Assembly (NCBI GenBank): GCA_020746105.1 | Contig: CM036629.1 | Location: forward strand, 5,672,501 to 5,736,500 | Length of the DNA: 64,000 bases | Direction: 5' to 3' | Source: Trogon surrucura | Taxonomy: Eukaryota; Chordata; Aves; Trogoniformes; Trogonidae | Part shown: in pieces, positions 23,721 through 37,300 of the stretch | Numbering within the stretch: position 1 is the stretch's first letter | How the letters are laid out: every line of letters begins with the position of its first letter | Program-made: the position numbers and the translations under genes | Notes under the pieces: model-generated | The model's input: the letters and a program-made list of their open reading frames with translations, nothing else | Told to the model about the DNA's origin: nothing | Databases searched by the model: none

Positions 23721-25419
23721 GGTGGCTTGCTTTCTTAGTCCTTGTGTATTTTTGATCTGCTTTTTTTTTTTCTTATGGTTACAGATAAGTACAGCTGTGC
23801 TCACAGGCCTGGGGGAAGCTGAGTATATGAGACTGTGTACTTGGTGTTTCCAGATCTGAGATCATAACTGCTTTATGCAATCATCAGTGAGGTGCTCAGC
23901 AGCCTCCTGAAGTGCTGAAGTTTCCAGAGAGAAGGGATGTGCAGGATCTTGCCGCTCAATGCGAAATGCTTGGGCAAAAACCTTCTCTTTGTTTCCCTAC
24001 TCCTCACAAACGTGAGCAAATTAGCGTGTGTTCAAACCCAGCCTGGAGGAGATGGTGTCATCGGCAGTTTTAAACACAGTTTTCTGTCAGTGGAAATGTG
24101 GGGAAAGATATATTATGTTGTTGGATTATCGTGGTTAACCCAGTACTGCTTCTTTGCATTTGGCTGACACATTGCAAAGCTTCTTTCTTCCTGACTACCT
24201 GGGCTGTAAAACTGTGTGCAGCATCCTGCCAGCTTAACAGGACTTCATTTTCTCTCTCCAAGAGAGGAAATACTGTCTGAAATAAAAAGTATAGAGATCC
24301 CCACACAAGCCAGTATGCTTGTTTCAATCAACTGTATCAGAAGAGTGAATTTGTCAATTTATTCAAACTGGGTTAGCAGGAGATAACAAGCTAAAACCAC
24401 TTACCTGCTGATGGGTCTCTGTCAGCCTGCTGATCTGGGGAATCATACCCTATCTGTTGTTGTAAAAATCAGTAAGAAAAGGGAAAGAGCTTGAATGAAC
24501 TGAGAGGTACTGTGCCTGTGCTCTTTGTGTAGGCCAGTTCTGCACATGACTACTGACCTTCTGTTGGCAGGTCTGGTTTTGTTGTATTTTTCAGACATTT
24601 TGTGGAAGAAAAGCTCAGCTGCACTCAGTGCTAGTGGAACTGTGGCAGTTTCTAGTAGCTGATGGTCTGGTGATCTCAGATTTTAGGTTAGACTATTGCA
24701 TATTAATTTTAACAATCAGCTATATTGAAGAGCTTTTTTTCTGGTAGCACTTATAGAAAGGAAGAGAAAAAAAAGGAGAAAACTATTTATATCCTTCAAT
24801 TAAGTTTGTTTGGCATTCTTATAGACAGCATCAGAACATGAATTTGAGGCAAGAGATACATCAGATATATTCTAATGTAGTTTTTAAAAGGAAAAAAAAA
24901 GACATAGTGAAATTCTGATATAGCTACAATGTTGGCAGGTCCAAGCATCAGTTAATGTTTTCAAGGCTGCATTTGTCCAAATCACTGCTAATGGTTTTTA
25001 GTAGACTTCTGTGAAAATGCAAGTGCTAAAGAAATGCAAAAAACAATCGTGCCTTCTTGAATCTATACCATATAACCCACAGTGTTTTTAACACACTAGA
25101 ACTGTTAGATTAGCTTATGGCTGCTGAAACCCCAGGTACAGGCCCCGGTGCTGTGTGATATCGGCTGGGGGGATTGTGTGCCTGCCCCAGGGAGTGATGG
25201 CACACAGCCTGGTAGGGTAGACAGTGGTGGGTGTGGAGATGCACTCGAAAGCCATCTTTCCCTCTTCTTAGGGCTCACTCGTGCCTGACCAGCACCGAGG
25301 AGGAGCAGGGCTTGCAGGGGTGAAGAGGCTGGAGCCGTGCCTTTGACGTGTGCGTGCATTTGCAGCTGAGGTCAGAGCAGAAGAATGCTGCTGTAATTAT
25401 GGCTGCAGGCAAGGGCTAA
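23721..25419. other. Noncoding DNA, no gene recognised
   Basis: A T-tract at 23761-23771 and short A-tracts near 24763-24780 and 24892-24900. A GC-richer patch at 25130-25350 contains an 84-codon minus-strand frame with no recognisable domain. No promoter-like CpG island is evident. Confidence 0.5.
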
Positions 25420-25424
25420 GCATA

Positions 25425-25560
25425 ATGGGAATCAGGGTCTGGCTCAGCCAAAGATTTCCTGTATGATCCTGGTCAAGTCACTTAATTACTTTTGCCTCAT
25501 TTCTCAGTTGTACAGTGTATATCCTAAGGCTTCAGTTACCTGCCTTGTCTATTTAAATCA
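25425..25560 (+). repeat. MIR/CORE-SINE relic
   Basis: GATCCTGGTCAAGTCACTTA, then ATTACTTTTGCCTCATTTCT, then CAGTTGTACAGTG, matches the sense MIR core closely (ctgtgaccttgggcaagtca, cttaacctctctgagcctca, gtttcctcatctgtaaaatg). An upstream AATGGGAATCAGGGTCTGGC sits where MIR has its tRNA-derived part. This is the best preserved MIR relic in the window, and it directly abuts a motif-rich block. Confidence 0.75.
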
Positions 25561-25579
25561 AACTCTCTTTGAAGCCAGG

Positions 25580-25805
25580 ACTGCACAATGAGACTATGCT
25601 GTTAATTGGAGTCTCTGGGTGATAGTGTAATTGTGTGTAGTGTAATAACAATATTTCCCTGCAATTTGCATCAGCTTTGCCACTGAATCAGACCTCTGCA
25701 ATGCTTTCATACTGCTCCTGTTGAATATCAGTGCACAAAACTTAACGCTGGCCCATTAAACATGGGCTAATCTCACTCAGGAGGCTTATCACTGAGTTCA
25801 CTGCA
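25580..25805. promoter_or_regulatory. Candidate conserved noncoding element next to a MIR
   Basis: Unique AT-leaning sequence with CTGTTAATTGGAG, GTGTAATAACAATATTT and GCCCATTAAACATGGGC. The last is an inverted repeat, GCCCAT-TAAAC-ATGGGC, at 25750-25766. The block has no open frame and begins where the MIR similarity ends. A regulatory role is inferred from composition only. Confidence 0.33.
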
Positions 25806-28800
25806 GTGAAAGGCAGACCCCTTATTTATTATTTTCTGGGGCTGGGATTTCCCCCTAAATCCCTTCTTGCACCGGAGAAGTGGAGCAGGAGCTCTGCTAC
25901 CGTGTCCCTGCGCCCCTGGCTGCAGATGGTGGGCGTGCTCTGGCGGGAACCAGTTGTCCAGCTCAGTTCCGCTCAGTCCTTCGGGTTTAGGGGTAGCGCA
26001 TCTCCGTTCACACAGTGGGAACTGGTTCTGCTACATAAAGCTGTGAGGTAAGAAGTTCAGAAAAAGGTAAACCAGCCCTTGTTTTTCCCTCTGAAGAGTT
26101 AGTGTTGTTTTCAAAGCCTTCTTGCAAAATGAGTAAGTAAACGAGTGTCATTTGATTTTAAAGGAAACCAGCAGAACACAGGACTAGCAAAGTAACCTTT
26201 GCCATACAATATCAGCGAGATTTTAAACAATATTTCATGATTTGGGATGAACTGTCCTGAGAGAAATCGCTTTTTATGTAACTGTAAATGCTGCTGAAAT
26301 GCAAGCTTATGTAAATATTTTTAAATGGAAGGAACATAGACAACATATAATGCAAAAAGTATTGGGCTGATTCTGATTGAGATTGGGTCTGCTAGAGTAA
26401 CTCAGCTGGCTGTGATGGGGTCTCTGGTAATTGGGTCTGAAGTGAATGGTTAAGAATGGATTGTTTTCATAATTTTGCATGGTAGCGTGTGGCAAGGGAG
26501 AAATCCAACCCTGTGTAAAGGACCTACACAAATGCCATGAATCTCATATATCCCACTTAAACCCCTCAGAATGGGGGATAAATGGGAAATTAATCAAAGA
26601 AATCAATACAAGGTCAAATGGTGTTTGTTTACCCCTGGAGTAGGCAGGAGTGAAAAATTCATTTTCAGTGTAAGTCTGTGAAGTTGGTTGGGTTTCGCTG
26701 ACTTTCAGAATGAATTTGGCTGGGAACCCAAGAGAATAATGAGCAGACACAGAATAAGAAAGTTTACAATTTTTTATGGTTTTTGACAAAAAGCCTCAAT
26801 TTTTGCCAACATTAGAAATGTGTAGAAGGAGTATTCAGATTCAGGATTTCCTTTGTATTTTTCAAAATTGGAGTATTTAATCCATCAGAAGAGCCACAGA
26901 ATTCTTCGTATCTGAGTATATTTAAAGTGTGTACGTGTATTTTTTTCCTCACCTTGAAAGCAAGAGGACCTGAAGCATTTTATTATGGAAGAGGACCTGG
27001 AGGATAAGACAAGGTTTTGCGTGTTGTGAAATGCCCCGTCTCAGTCTAGATGCACACTGGGTGGATTCTTAGCTACACCTGTTTAAATCGTTTCTTCACC
27101 TATTTAAATCAGCAGAGACAGCTCTCACAACCTTTGATGGTGGGTGAGCAGTTTAACTCTGAAAAGAGTATACTGCAGTTTAATGTGGGCAAGGTGGGAT
27201 CTAAAGCTGCAGATAATCTGCAGTTGCCATTAATCTATGAACTAGTCTACATACATCCTTGCCAGCTCACAGAAACAGTTACAGTAAAGGTTCTTCCATC
27301 TGTGTGTGCGTGTGCATAAAATATTCGTGAAAAGGCAGCTAAGAATTTGCCAGATGCACCTCCTATTAATGGCAGGAAAGAGTACAGTCCTTCGGCACAG
27401 CCTCTGCCCCCTTTACATGAAGGACCTGTGAGATACTCCTTATATAATGGGCTAAATCATACCAAGGGTACTCATTAATAAAAATGAAAATTTAAGTGAA
27501 TATGAATTTAAGTGAATGCGTAATTCAGTAGAAGAGCTGTGTAGTTCTCTATCTCACATGTTTATGTGTGCGTATACGTAGATGTGTATCTAGACAGTGT
27601 GATGGGTTTCACTGCAGTGGTAACTTCCTAAGTTGAAGCCACATGCAGAGGGAAAGGAGTGGGTACTTGTTTCTAACTCTGAACTTTGGTTTATGAGGTT
27701 TCTGTTACAGTCAATGAGGAGAGGTCAGTGCCACCAGAGGATAAACCAAAGTGCCTTGAGAAGTTAGGCTATTAACTTTTTTTTCTAGCAGCTATATTAG
27801 CTGGTGAAAATATTCTCTGAATTTCAAACATGCTAACATTGGTCCTATTTATATCTGCATCATCTGAAAAGGTAGGATCTTTCTCCTATAGAATGAGACA
27901 GACATGTGGCAGTACTTTCATCTTCTAAGTTCACTAAAACCCTGACCTGACTGAACAAATTGCTTTAATAAGTGTGACTGGTTTTGGAGTCCATAGCTTG
28001 GAATTACTCCTCTTCTTTTGAGTTGGACTGATGGATCTAATAAATTAACAGCTATAGGGATACCTTAATGCCAGACAAGGAGAGTTTCATGTGGTCCATT
28101 GGTGTCTGCAGGTGCTTTTGATGTTGTTGGTAGTTTCTGTCCTGACTTAAACAGGACCAAGATTTCTCCTGAGGAGAGTGTTCCCATGAACAAGGCAACT
28201 TGCGGGAATAAGAACATCCGGACAAATTTGTGTGTGTCTTTAGATTTCCTTTCAGCACCTTTTGAATGTCCCAAGAAGTAAAATAAATGCGATTGATGCA
28301 TTCATGTCCTTTTCAATTTGTGCAACACAAAACAATAGTTTCCACTTCTATTGTGTGATTTATGGCTCCGTAATGCACAACTAGTGCTTTGACATGCCGC
28401 AGAAGAGAATTTGTTGGACACGGTAATACTGATAGAAAAATGTTCCTTCTATTTAGATGTCATGACTATTTTCTTTTTCAAGTGAAAATTCTAGTGTCAC
28501 ATACAAATGTTACCTTTTTCCCTGATTATCTTGTACAAAGCTAATAGTTTTGGAATAGATACAGATTTTTAATGCAATGCTATGGTTCTGGTTTATAGAA
28601 AAATGGATCAATTACCAAGGCAGGCTTCAAAGAGGGAGACTGCCCTAAGTTATAAATGGCTCAGTCGCTTAATTCTGTCATAATCCTATTTGATATATAG
28701 TTCTCAGTGCTGCTGAATCCTTTTAGGGCTCTTTGATCAAGTGAGTACTTTCAAATGTGATGCCTCCTGTCATCTAACCCCCTAAAAATAACACAACTTG

Positions 28801-30539
28801 CCATTTAATTTCTGGAAACATTCGTTTTTTCTACCTTTTTTTTTTTTAGGTAGAGAAAACAAAAACCCTGACTTTCATACTGGTTAATGTAAGGAGAGAA
28901 AGAAGGGCTACCAGGAACAAGACTTCTTTTATTTTGGTTATTATTATTTATCAGAGGCTCAGTCCAGTATTCCTGCTTAGGCTGAAGGGCTGAGCAGGAG
29001 CAGAGACAGGATGAGACCAGTGGTTCTTATGCCTCAACCGTTAGATACTGATGTTCACTGAGGACTTAATCAATTGAGAATATCAGATGTATGAGAGATG
29101 CCACAATATCACAGAAAGCTTCTCTTCAGAAGAAACGGATGATTTGGCATTTATTTGGGGGAACCTTACAGGATGCCTTGAAATTTAAGGAGCAGATCTC
29201 TGTGCGATGCCTCAAGTCTGGCTTTTGTCAGCATTCTGATGAGTCTTTTGCAGATCAGGTCATGGGACTCATTAGTTGTGCATGTTTGACATAGATCCTT
29301 TTCTTCCTCCCCATTTTTAAAAGAACACCAGGAAATTGTACAGTTACTAAGCCTGAGTTAATATTTTTTATTTTATCATGATGTGGTGCCAAAACTCCTG
29401 CTTTTCTGTTGGGCACAGTAACTGTTGTAACTGCTAGTCAAAATCTGTAAGCAGGAAAAGTATTCACAGAAATGGAAGGTTTAATATTTGGCATATGAGA
29501 AGGTCTTTGTTTTCCTTCCACTTTGCAACCACTGCTACTAAGTTACATTCAGCACTGGTATTCTTTCTTCCTGTAACAGATATGCACACAGGTAAGCAGA
29601 TCCATTGACTTAACAAGGACAGCTCAAGAGAGTGAGGGATTGTAGGATCAAATTGTCCAGCCTTGTGCAAGGCTTTCAGCTCTTCTAGTTGGAAATTGGC
29701 AGCTCCTGGAGCTACACTTGCCAGTTTCCTGCAGGAGAAGCTTGATCTGGGGCGCTAGAATCCCGGGAGGTAAACGTACCTTACTTGCACACAGGAATGG
29801 CTAGCTCAGCACCTCCTTTTGTGCCCAGCCACTCATGTTTTCCAAGAGATCATTTATACACTGGAAGCAGAAAACACTGGAGCAGTGTGCTCGAGGTGTC
29901 TCGCAGACCTCTTACCGATGTGAAATGCATTTGGACTTGGTATTTTGGAAGCTGTGGAGTTGCAGGCTCTGTGGGGAGCCATGGCTCACACGTGCACACC
30001 TAGCAGTGGCAGCCTGAAGAATTTACCTCCTCTGCTGTCTTTGCACCTCAGCTCAAAAGCCAATCTGCTCTTGGCTTTACTACACATGACTGTGATTTGT
30101 CTTCCTGCAGGCATCTCCATTTGAAAGGTAAAGAGGGTAGGTTAAAGCTTCAATTTCATTGTAAATACTCTTAAAAGGTAAATTAAATGTCTATATCTGT
30201 CCCTTAGAGCAGTTAGATTCACATACAGCCTTCCAAATGAAGTGATGGGGGCACAAGAGCCAACTGCCGTCATGATGGAACTAAGCTGGCCTGTAATAAA
30301 CGATACGCAACAATGCAGCTGCCTGCGACCGTAGAGCAGTGATGCTTTCTCCCATAGAAACAGATTCTCCCAACCAGTTCTATGTTCCTGTTTCAGACCA
30401 GCTCTCCCTCGGTGTTTAACAAGTAGAACAGACCATCCCAGACGTAGTTCCAACCTGTTCAGATGTTATTCTCCTTCTGCCTACAGGTTATTGTATGTTC
30501 AGCTGGAAACTTGAGCATTTTGAACTCCTGAACCACCAT
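25806..30539. other. Noncoding DNA, no gene recognised
   Basis: Includes a possible ancient amniote repeat at about 26366-26445 (TTCTGATTGAGATTGGGTCT followed by AGAGTAACTCAG) and a near-repeat of AATTTAAGTGAAT at 27489-27516. A 60-codon frame at 28099-28281 plus has AATAAA a few bases after its stop but starts with TTG and has no known relative. No gene is supported. Confidence 0.5.
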
Positions 30540-30800
30540 CTGCTCAATCTATACAGCCTGTTTATCAAAGGGTTTAAGTGCACTGTAAGGTCCAAACTGT
30601 TTTATGGAGCCCTGCCAGCTGAAATGAAATATTAGTTGCTGTATATTTTAAAAAACTGTCGCTTTGTAAGCCAAAAGAGTTTGGAGATCCCAGATGGCAA
30701 TCAAAGAGCAGTGTCACATTTTTCATGGTTAGGGGCTCCATTGGCTTGCACATTCTTCAGAAACCCAGCTGATGAATTAGCCAGTCAAATTTAGATCTGA
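30540..30800. promoter_or_regulatory. Candidate conserved noncoding element
   Basis: Repeat-free block containing CTGTTTATCAAAGGGTTTAA (a TCF/LEF-like ATCAAAG core), GATGGCAATCAAAGAGCAGT (a second ATCAAAG core) and GCTGATGAATTAGCCAG. Composition is even and there is no supported open frame. It may be an enhancer with Wnt-responsive motifs; this is motif-based inference. Confidence 0.33.
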
Positions 30801-33800
30801 ATTAAATCCAAAATGCCATCACTGAAGACTTGTATCACCAACAATAGCAACCATTGCAAAAAGTTAGGCCTTGTGAACACAAGCATACAAAATCTCTGTG
30901 CAGGATGTTTAGCTTCACATTCAGTAATTCCCGCCTTATAATACAAAAGCTCAAGACCAGTGTGATCATTCAAGCACTTCTGAGGTAGAGATGTCCTCAT
31001 GTGTCACCATTAAGATTGGAAAGGGTTTACTATTGATTTCTGTGGGTTAAATGCTGGGGCTCCTCTCACTCACCCCAGTCCACAGGGTGGGTCACTGTGG
31101 ATAAGAGGGAAAGCAGGTTTTAGAAGGCTTCGGTCCATGGTCCCATAATGCAATTAGTGACATTTAAGTCTGATTCTGCACCTTACTCAGTGCTCTGGCT
31201 AATCCAGTTAAGGCTATGCTCTGAGATGTTGCGTGCCGCTGGAATGAATTGCTGAGCCTTAAACCTGACCTAACATCAAGTGAGAAACTTACTCTTTTAG
31301 ACCTTTTATTGCTCTGGATCTTGTGCCGGTGGAGTGGCTGCAGTAGCTTTCGCTGGCTTTGAACTCAAGGGAGCCACATAGAGCTTGTCTGAGGACAGGT
31401 CAGGTGTGCACAATTCAAGAGCAAGAGCAAGGCAGAGGTGAACATCGTGTAGCTGAGGCAGTGCCAGTCAAAGATGCTTGCTCCAGTGTCTTCCTAGTCT
31501 GACAGGCCACATGTTCTGAGGCAGATGGTGGGTCCTGGGAGGTAAGCATTGGTGTAAACAAGGGAAATTGTAGCTCTCTGTCCTATATACTGCATCTTGC
31601 AGTGAAGTTCTGAGCTAGCCAGCCCAAAATGTGCGGTGTCTGCTGCTGCATTTAACCTCACTGATGGGAATGTACCTCCTGGTACTTGGCAGGTCCTCTG
31701 CAAGATCAGGCCCTGGGGTTTGGAAAGAGGGGGAAGGGGAAAGCAGGATTACTCCTGAGATGAGCTCTGAGCACGCAGCTGTCCTAGCTGAGACACTTGC
31801 CAGCCTTCTAAAATAAACCCACTCAAGCCACTCTTTTCTGATCAAAGAATGAAGTGGCTTAAGCTGGATAAAGCCTGTGTTGGTGACAGACTTCACTGCT
31901 AGGGCCAGCTCGTGTGTTTCCTTCATTTGGCAATGGCTTTTAAGGATTTTGATTTAATTCTTTGGGTCTTAAACATAAGCAGAAAATTCTTATAGTTAAC
32001 TGTACATTTTTCTTTTAATTATGGAGTTTGTCAGCTTTAAAATAGAATACCCTCTCCACAGTGTTTCCTGTAAAATGTTCTATTAAAATGTATTGTTCTC
32101 TCTTGCATTCCTTTTTTCCTACAGCTGGGTTTAGCACAGGGTAGCTAAAGAGGCCACATCAGAGAACAGTTTGCTCATTACTTTTCAAGGAGAAATTGTT
32201 TCGAGTGAATCTATAACCTCCAGAGCCCCAGAACACATCTGATTTCCCCTCACCTCTGCTGTGACTTGTCCCATGACATGGGACTATCGATAATATATGT
32301 ATCTTCTTACTGTACTGCTCAGTACATTCTCCTGTAGGTAGATCTGGCTAGAAAGCACTTGAAGTTTCCTTACACATCTCCACTTCCCCAAGGGATCAAT
32401 GTCTTGATGGATCACATTCAAACACATTCAACATCTCACGGAGGGTGTGTGAAAGGACAACGGAATCGCTTTCACTCTATCCATATCCATTTCCTACTGC
32501 ACTCCCTGTTTTACAACTATTGGCATGCCGGAGGGAGCTCTGCTGCTCAAGGGCACGGGAGGTGGAAAATAGCCGCTGTCAAGGTACAGGAACTTTTGGA
32601 TCGGGCTAGCAAAGGCATGACCTTCTTCTAAGTCCAAGGAGAAGTTAGTGGGGTTTGTTGCTGGCGACAGCATGTCTGGGTGTGCAATGGAGTTGTGGTG
32701 GGCTGGGGATTTTTAGCCTTTGCAAATAAGGCTGGGTGCTTGGGTTTCAAAAGGTGATAATAATCTTTGCACTTCCCGGGTAGGAATAATTTTCTAAGTT
32801 TTTTGACTTTGCATTATGGAACTGAAGGAGAATAAGGCTCCAACATTACTGCATTTCATCGTCACTTCACAGTGGGGTGCAGTACAGTTGTAGGCACTGT
32901 TCACTTGCTGTTTCAGCTGGGTAGAGTGGTTTCACGAGTATTAAAAAGGAGAGTCTGACAGACCATAGCCTGGGAGTGTCCCACAGTTAAAAGTCACTTG
33001 TAAAATGAGTTTTTACTGTGACTCTTGTGGGGGTGAGATTAAATTAAATTAAATTAAACCTGAATCTTCCATATCCGAGATGAGAGCCCCAGCCATTCGG
33101 TTTCAGAGAAAGGAAGAAGCACATCACTTCCTTGCAGGCTTGAGAAGGAACATCAAGTCCTCATGAATGTATCGTAGCAGAATCTCTCCCAGGTCACAGT
33201 GATGTGTTTTGGATCTGCCAAAAGGAACGTTTGTCCGTGTTAATGCAGTTCGCTTCAGTTATGTGCGTTTGAGAGTGAATACAGACTAGGCAAGTGCATG
33301 CAGCATCCCACAAGGCATCCGCTTACCGATGGAACTTTTTTCCAAGTTTCGTTTTTCTTTTTATAGAAAACACGATTTATGGAATATTCTGAGAGGAAAT
33401 TTCGTTATTATTGCAAAAATATTAATCCTTCATTGGAGAAAGCAAATGAGGTATTTTGTTTCCACTGGGATTTCTTGAGTTTGTGGTTTTTAGAACCACA
33501 TTATGCTTGGGGTCCCACTGACCTGTTACCTGTTTCTAACCCGACTGCCAGGGTGTCTTCTGGGAGTTGTAGTTTTCTAGTGCTGCCTGTACCATAGCAC
33601 CAAAGCTCATCATCGTTAAGCCAACCTTAATCTTCCACAATCTTTAGCTGAACTGGTGCTTGTATCCCAGGAACCCGCTGTCAGCTGAGTAAGGGGGATC
33701 TTTACATCCAATGTAGTGCCCATGTGCCAGAAAGGCCATGTTAAACAGGGAACAGCTGATTTCAGTCTGCAAAGACTCGCAGATTTCATAGCCTTGTAAA

Positions 33801-34229
33801 AGCAGGAACCAGATGTATATTTTAATGAAATTTAATGACTTCAATATTGGGCTGCCAGCAAGGGAGGGAAGCAGAGATGATAGGAACTGAAGTGAGGTAT
33901 TTATTCATTTCTTTGCAGAGTGCATTGGGTCAAAACCAAGAAATATTTAAGCCGAGCTTTTCAAAGGGATGTAGGTTCCCAGCTCTCACGGATGGCCAGG
34001 AGCTGCGAGGCATACTCTCTTTTGGTTTTTCTGGAAAATCTAAATGGCTTCAATGGATTATTTTCTCTGCTTTTTTTTTGTCCTGGAAGTGCTGTGAAAC
34101 ATGTGTGGTGCTTGTACATGATGGGTAAATCTTTCTTCCCTGAGAAAGGTGGTTTAGATTACGTACAGCATCGTGTGCAACACTCCTAAAGAGCCAGTCC
34201 TAGACCATCTCAGATGATTCCTTAACTTC
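30801..34229. other. Noncoding DNA, no gene recognised
   Basis: Contains a short pentanucleotide repeat, four ATTAA units, at 33038-33058. Open frames such as 31615-31926 minus (103 codons) and 33835-34128 plus (97 codons) show no recognisable domain. No CpG island or RNA gene was seen. Confidence 0.5.
33038..33058. repeat. (ATTAA)4 microsatellite
   Basis: Four uninterrupted copies of ATTAA plus one base. It is short and probably polymorphic between individuals. It has no other apparent role. Confidence 0.95.
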
Positions 34230-34235
34230 AAAAAC

Positions 34236-34310
34236 TTGCCAGATAGGGATGTGTGTTTTCCTCTTTTTACAAACTGGAAAACCAAGAGTAAACTGTATGT
34301 AATCACACAA
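34236..34310 (-). repeat. Probable MIR/CORE-SINE relic
   Basis: CTCTTTTTACAAACTGGAAA, then ACCAAGAGTAAACTGTATGT, then AATCACACAACTGG, follows the antisense MIR order: cattttacagatgaggaaac, then a tgaggcacagagaggttaag block, then aaggtcacacagctag. It is short and diverged. Confidence 0.42.
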
Positions 34311-37300
34311 CTGGATCAGAAAGATACTCTGTATTTCCCAATAGATTTGTTTTTCATGTGTTCTGTTAGCACTGGCTCAAATGTATTTTATAGTGGTGAT
34401 AGCATTCCCATCAGCACGTGACTTGGACGGTGGTGGGTTCCATACAGATTAATAAAGAAGTGGTGTTTCTGCAAAGGCTTTATAGCCTGAGAAGATCACT
34501 AGAGGCCATATATGAGGAGAAGGGCTTCATCTCAGCCTGACTTTTCTGATGTGGAAGATGGCTTTGCCCGATTTACAAATTTTTTTTTTTCACTTTGCAA
34601 GTGATACTTTGTAAATATTTGTCAGTTTGCCAATGTTTGTGCTTCTTGCAGCCTTGAACAAAGCTTGTTACTGTTAGTGAACATATCTGCCTTTCTTGGC
34701 ATCTTTCCATTTCATTCTTGAGATTCCATATGTTTTTAAAATACTAAAAATACTTCTTATTGCTGTTAATTCTGCTGACTCTTATGTCCTTTTACCTCTC
34801 TTACCAGTTTTCTACAAGTCCTAGTTTCTCATTTTTATCTGTAATTTTAAATTGTCTTCCTCTTTCCACCCCTGTTTTTTTCTTTTTCTGTTTTATTTAT
34901 ATATACTTAGCATTCATAAATAGCTGCTTTCCCTTCTCCTTCCACTTTATCCTCTGGCTCCTTCTTTCCTATTTGTGTCCTTCTTAGCTAATTAGTAATA
35001 CTCTCGGTATCAATCACAACTTTGTTTACATTCTTTCTACTACTGTAAGTGGCAAGGTTGGTTTAGCCAATAACTTCACAAAAGCAGCCAGATCCAGTGC
35101 AAGGGAAGGGCCAGGACAGAAAGAAATCTAAAAATGTCCTTGACATTTGGCTCGACTCTTACTCTGTCCGAATGCCTGAGGATGGTGGCTGACAAATTTC
35201 CACTTGTCCTTAGGATGACTGAGGTAGATATAAATAAAGCACGACATGTGACCTAGCAAGGAGTGTGAGGGGTTGAAATCCCATCCCAAATAATCAATCC
35301 CACTGCAATTTCCTAAGTAAGATTGGAGAAGGGATAAGAGTCAGCTGTACCGAGCAGCAGTGATTAGCCTCATTTACCCTGAATTGCCAAGGAATGGTGA
35401 GGTTGTATAATTGTACAAGTGACCAGCTGGGCAAGATCATTGGAGATAGGGGATGGGACGAAGGTCTGGGGTTGTTTCTTGGTGGTAGAAAGCAGGTGAC
35501 CATGAACTGTGCAGCTCTAGAGTTTCTGTGCAAATTGCTACTAGTTCATTGCCTCCTCAGTGCAGAAATTTTGCAGATGGAAGGGGCAGCTCTTTGCTCA
35601 GGAATTTACTTTCTGTATTTTCTGCCGTGTTCTTACAATAGTTGCTTTATTTTCTCAGATGGAGACTTAAGTGTTTCTGTGCTGAGTTTTTGCAAGCAGA
35701 ATTAAAAACACTCAGATTAGACTGAGCCTAAGAGAAGCAGGGTCGCCTCAGCCTGATCTCTAGGATGCTGCTGGCTCACCTGGTGGAGGAGTAACGTATG
35801 GGTTGGCGTGAGAAACAGGCTCGTGTTGGGGACCTGGTGGAAGAGGAGCAGGTGTATTGCTCGCTGCAAAGGAGTTCCCCTGGCAGCGCTGTGTGGGCCC
35901 GTGTGCCTACTGCTGATCAGTACTTTGCCTAGCTCGAGCTCATTCTATCAGGATTTGCTTTTCCGAGCACTTAAAATCAATATAAATTAATAGAAAGAAA
36001 CCTAACAGCCCATAAACAACACTAGCCATGGAGCTGTTAAAATGCAAGCAGTCCAACTATATTTAATCCACTTTCTCACATTAATGCTGTGCAAGGGTGC
36101 ATATTTCAAATGCTGCTGTTCAATTAGTACCAGATGTTGCTCAAAGGAAACAATAAACGATTCTTATGGAGAGTTATTTTGGAGGAGGCTTCTTTGGGGC
36201 CATCTGGAGAAGTCAGCTGGGCTGTAGGTGTGCACCGACCACTGGGTGCGGAGTGACTCTGAGCTGGGTGCGTGGCCAGGCCTGACTCGTGTGACCAGGA
36301 GCCCTCCTTTGGTGAGACACGGCCGGAGCAGCTGCTGAGAGCAGGGCAGCTCAACCGGGCAGATGCCTCCTGCCTGTTTGGGCCACCTTTCGAGTTGTCA
36401 AAAACTGGACTGAATTTCTTTATTGCTCTGAGATCCGTTTGTTCCAAACTCAGTCCCTGTCTGGCTTCAAGATAACGTCTTTTTAGTTCTTTGAAGTTTA
36501 CTGGAGATGTCCATGCTTCTGACAAAATAATATCAATGTCTTTTGGGGAGTTTATGCTCTTGTAGGACTCATTTCACTACAGTCCCTACTTCCAGTGTTA
36601 CAGCTTCTTACTTAGTGTGTGTGCCAGACTTGCCTGGTCTGACATAATTGTCCAGATTTAATTATTTTAGGAGTTCCAGTATAATCTAGCACAGTGCTGG
36701 AGTATCTCTTTTCTACTTCATTTCTGTAGAAACAGAGAATGGTCCCATCTCTGATAATAAAGCTCAGCCTGGTCCCTCAAGATCCAAGGAGCTTCTGAAA
36801 GCACAAGTCTCTCTTTGGTTCAGTTGTAGCACCCAAAAAGTGAGTAAAAACATGTGCTGTCTTTGTGACACACACACAAAAAGTACTACATTTTGGTGTA
36901 GACGCAGAGAGGAGCATCTGCCCTGCAGTGTCACAGGGCTGGAGGGGGAAAGGGGAAGGAAGGACTTTATACACCTCTGTGGAGGACTTTCGTCAGCGCT
37001 AAACTTTGATGCGGGTTACTCACAACCTCGCTACCGCGTCCTGCTTCAAGCCTAGCATCTCGAGCCTGAATCCAGCATCTTGTCTGGTTGCGACCTCCCT
37101 GTGCGGATGAGCCGTGTAGAGAACAGGGAGAAGCTGAGAACACCCATTAGGACAGCAGCTTAGAGACTTTCTTCTGGTTAAAGTAAAGGCTTTTTCCTCA
37201 ATAGACTACGTTTCAGGGAAACATCCAAATTTTTTCTGCCTCAAGTAGACAGACGCAAGCATATTTAGACCTCTCTTCTTTCTCCAATACATGTATATTG

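Noticed and set aside
26366-26445. Possible ancient amniote repeat (TTCTGATTGAGATTGGGTCT ... AGAGTAACTCAG)
   Set aside because: Phrase-level resemblance only; order and spacing could not be confirmed by eye, so it is mentioned but not called.
28099-28281. 60-codon frame with AATAAA just after its stop
   Set aside because: The start is TTG, the minus strand is also open here, and no poly(A) tail, splice border or known relative supports a transcript.
34760-34987. Hydrophobic frame that could pass for a small membrane protein
   Set aside because: It comes from a long T/C-rich stretch. Phe, Leu and Ser codons are simply what pyrimidine-rich DNA encodes.
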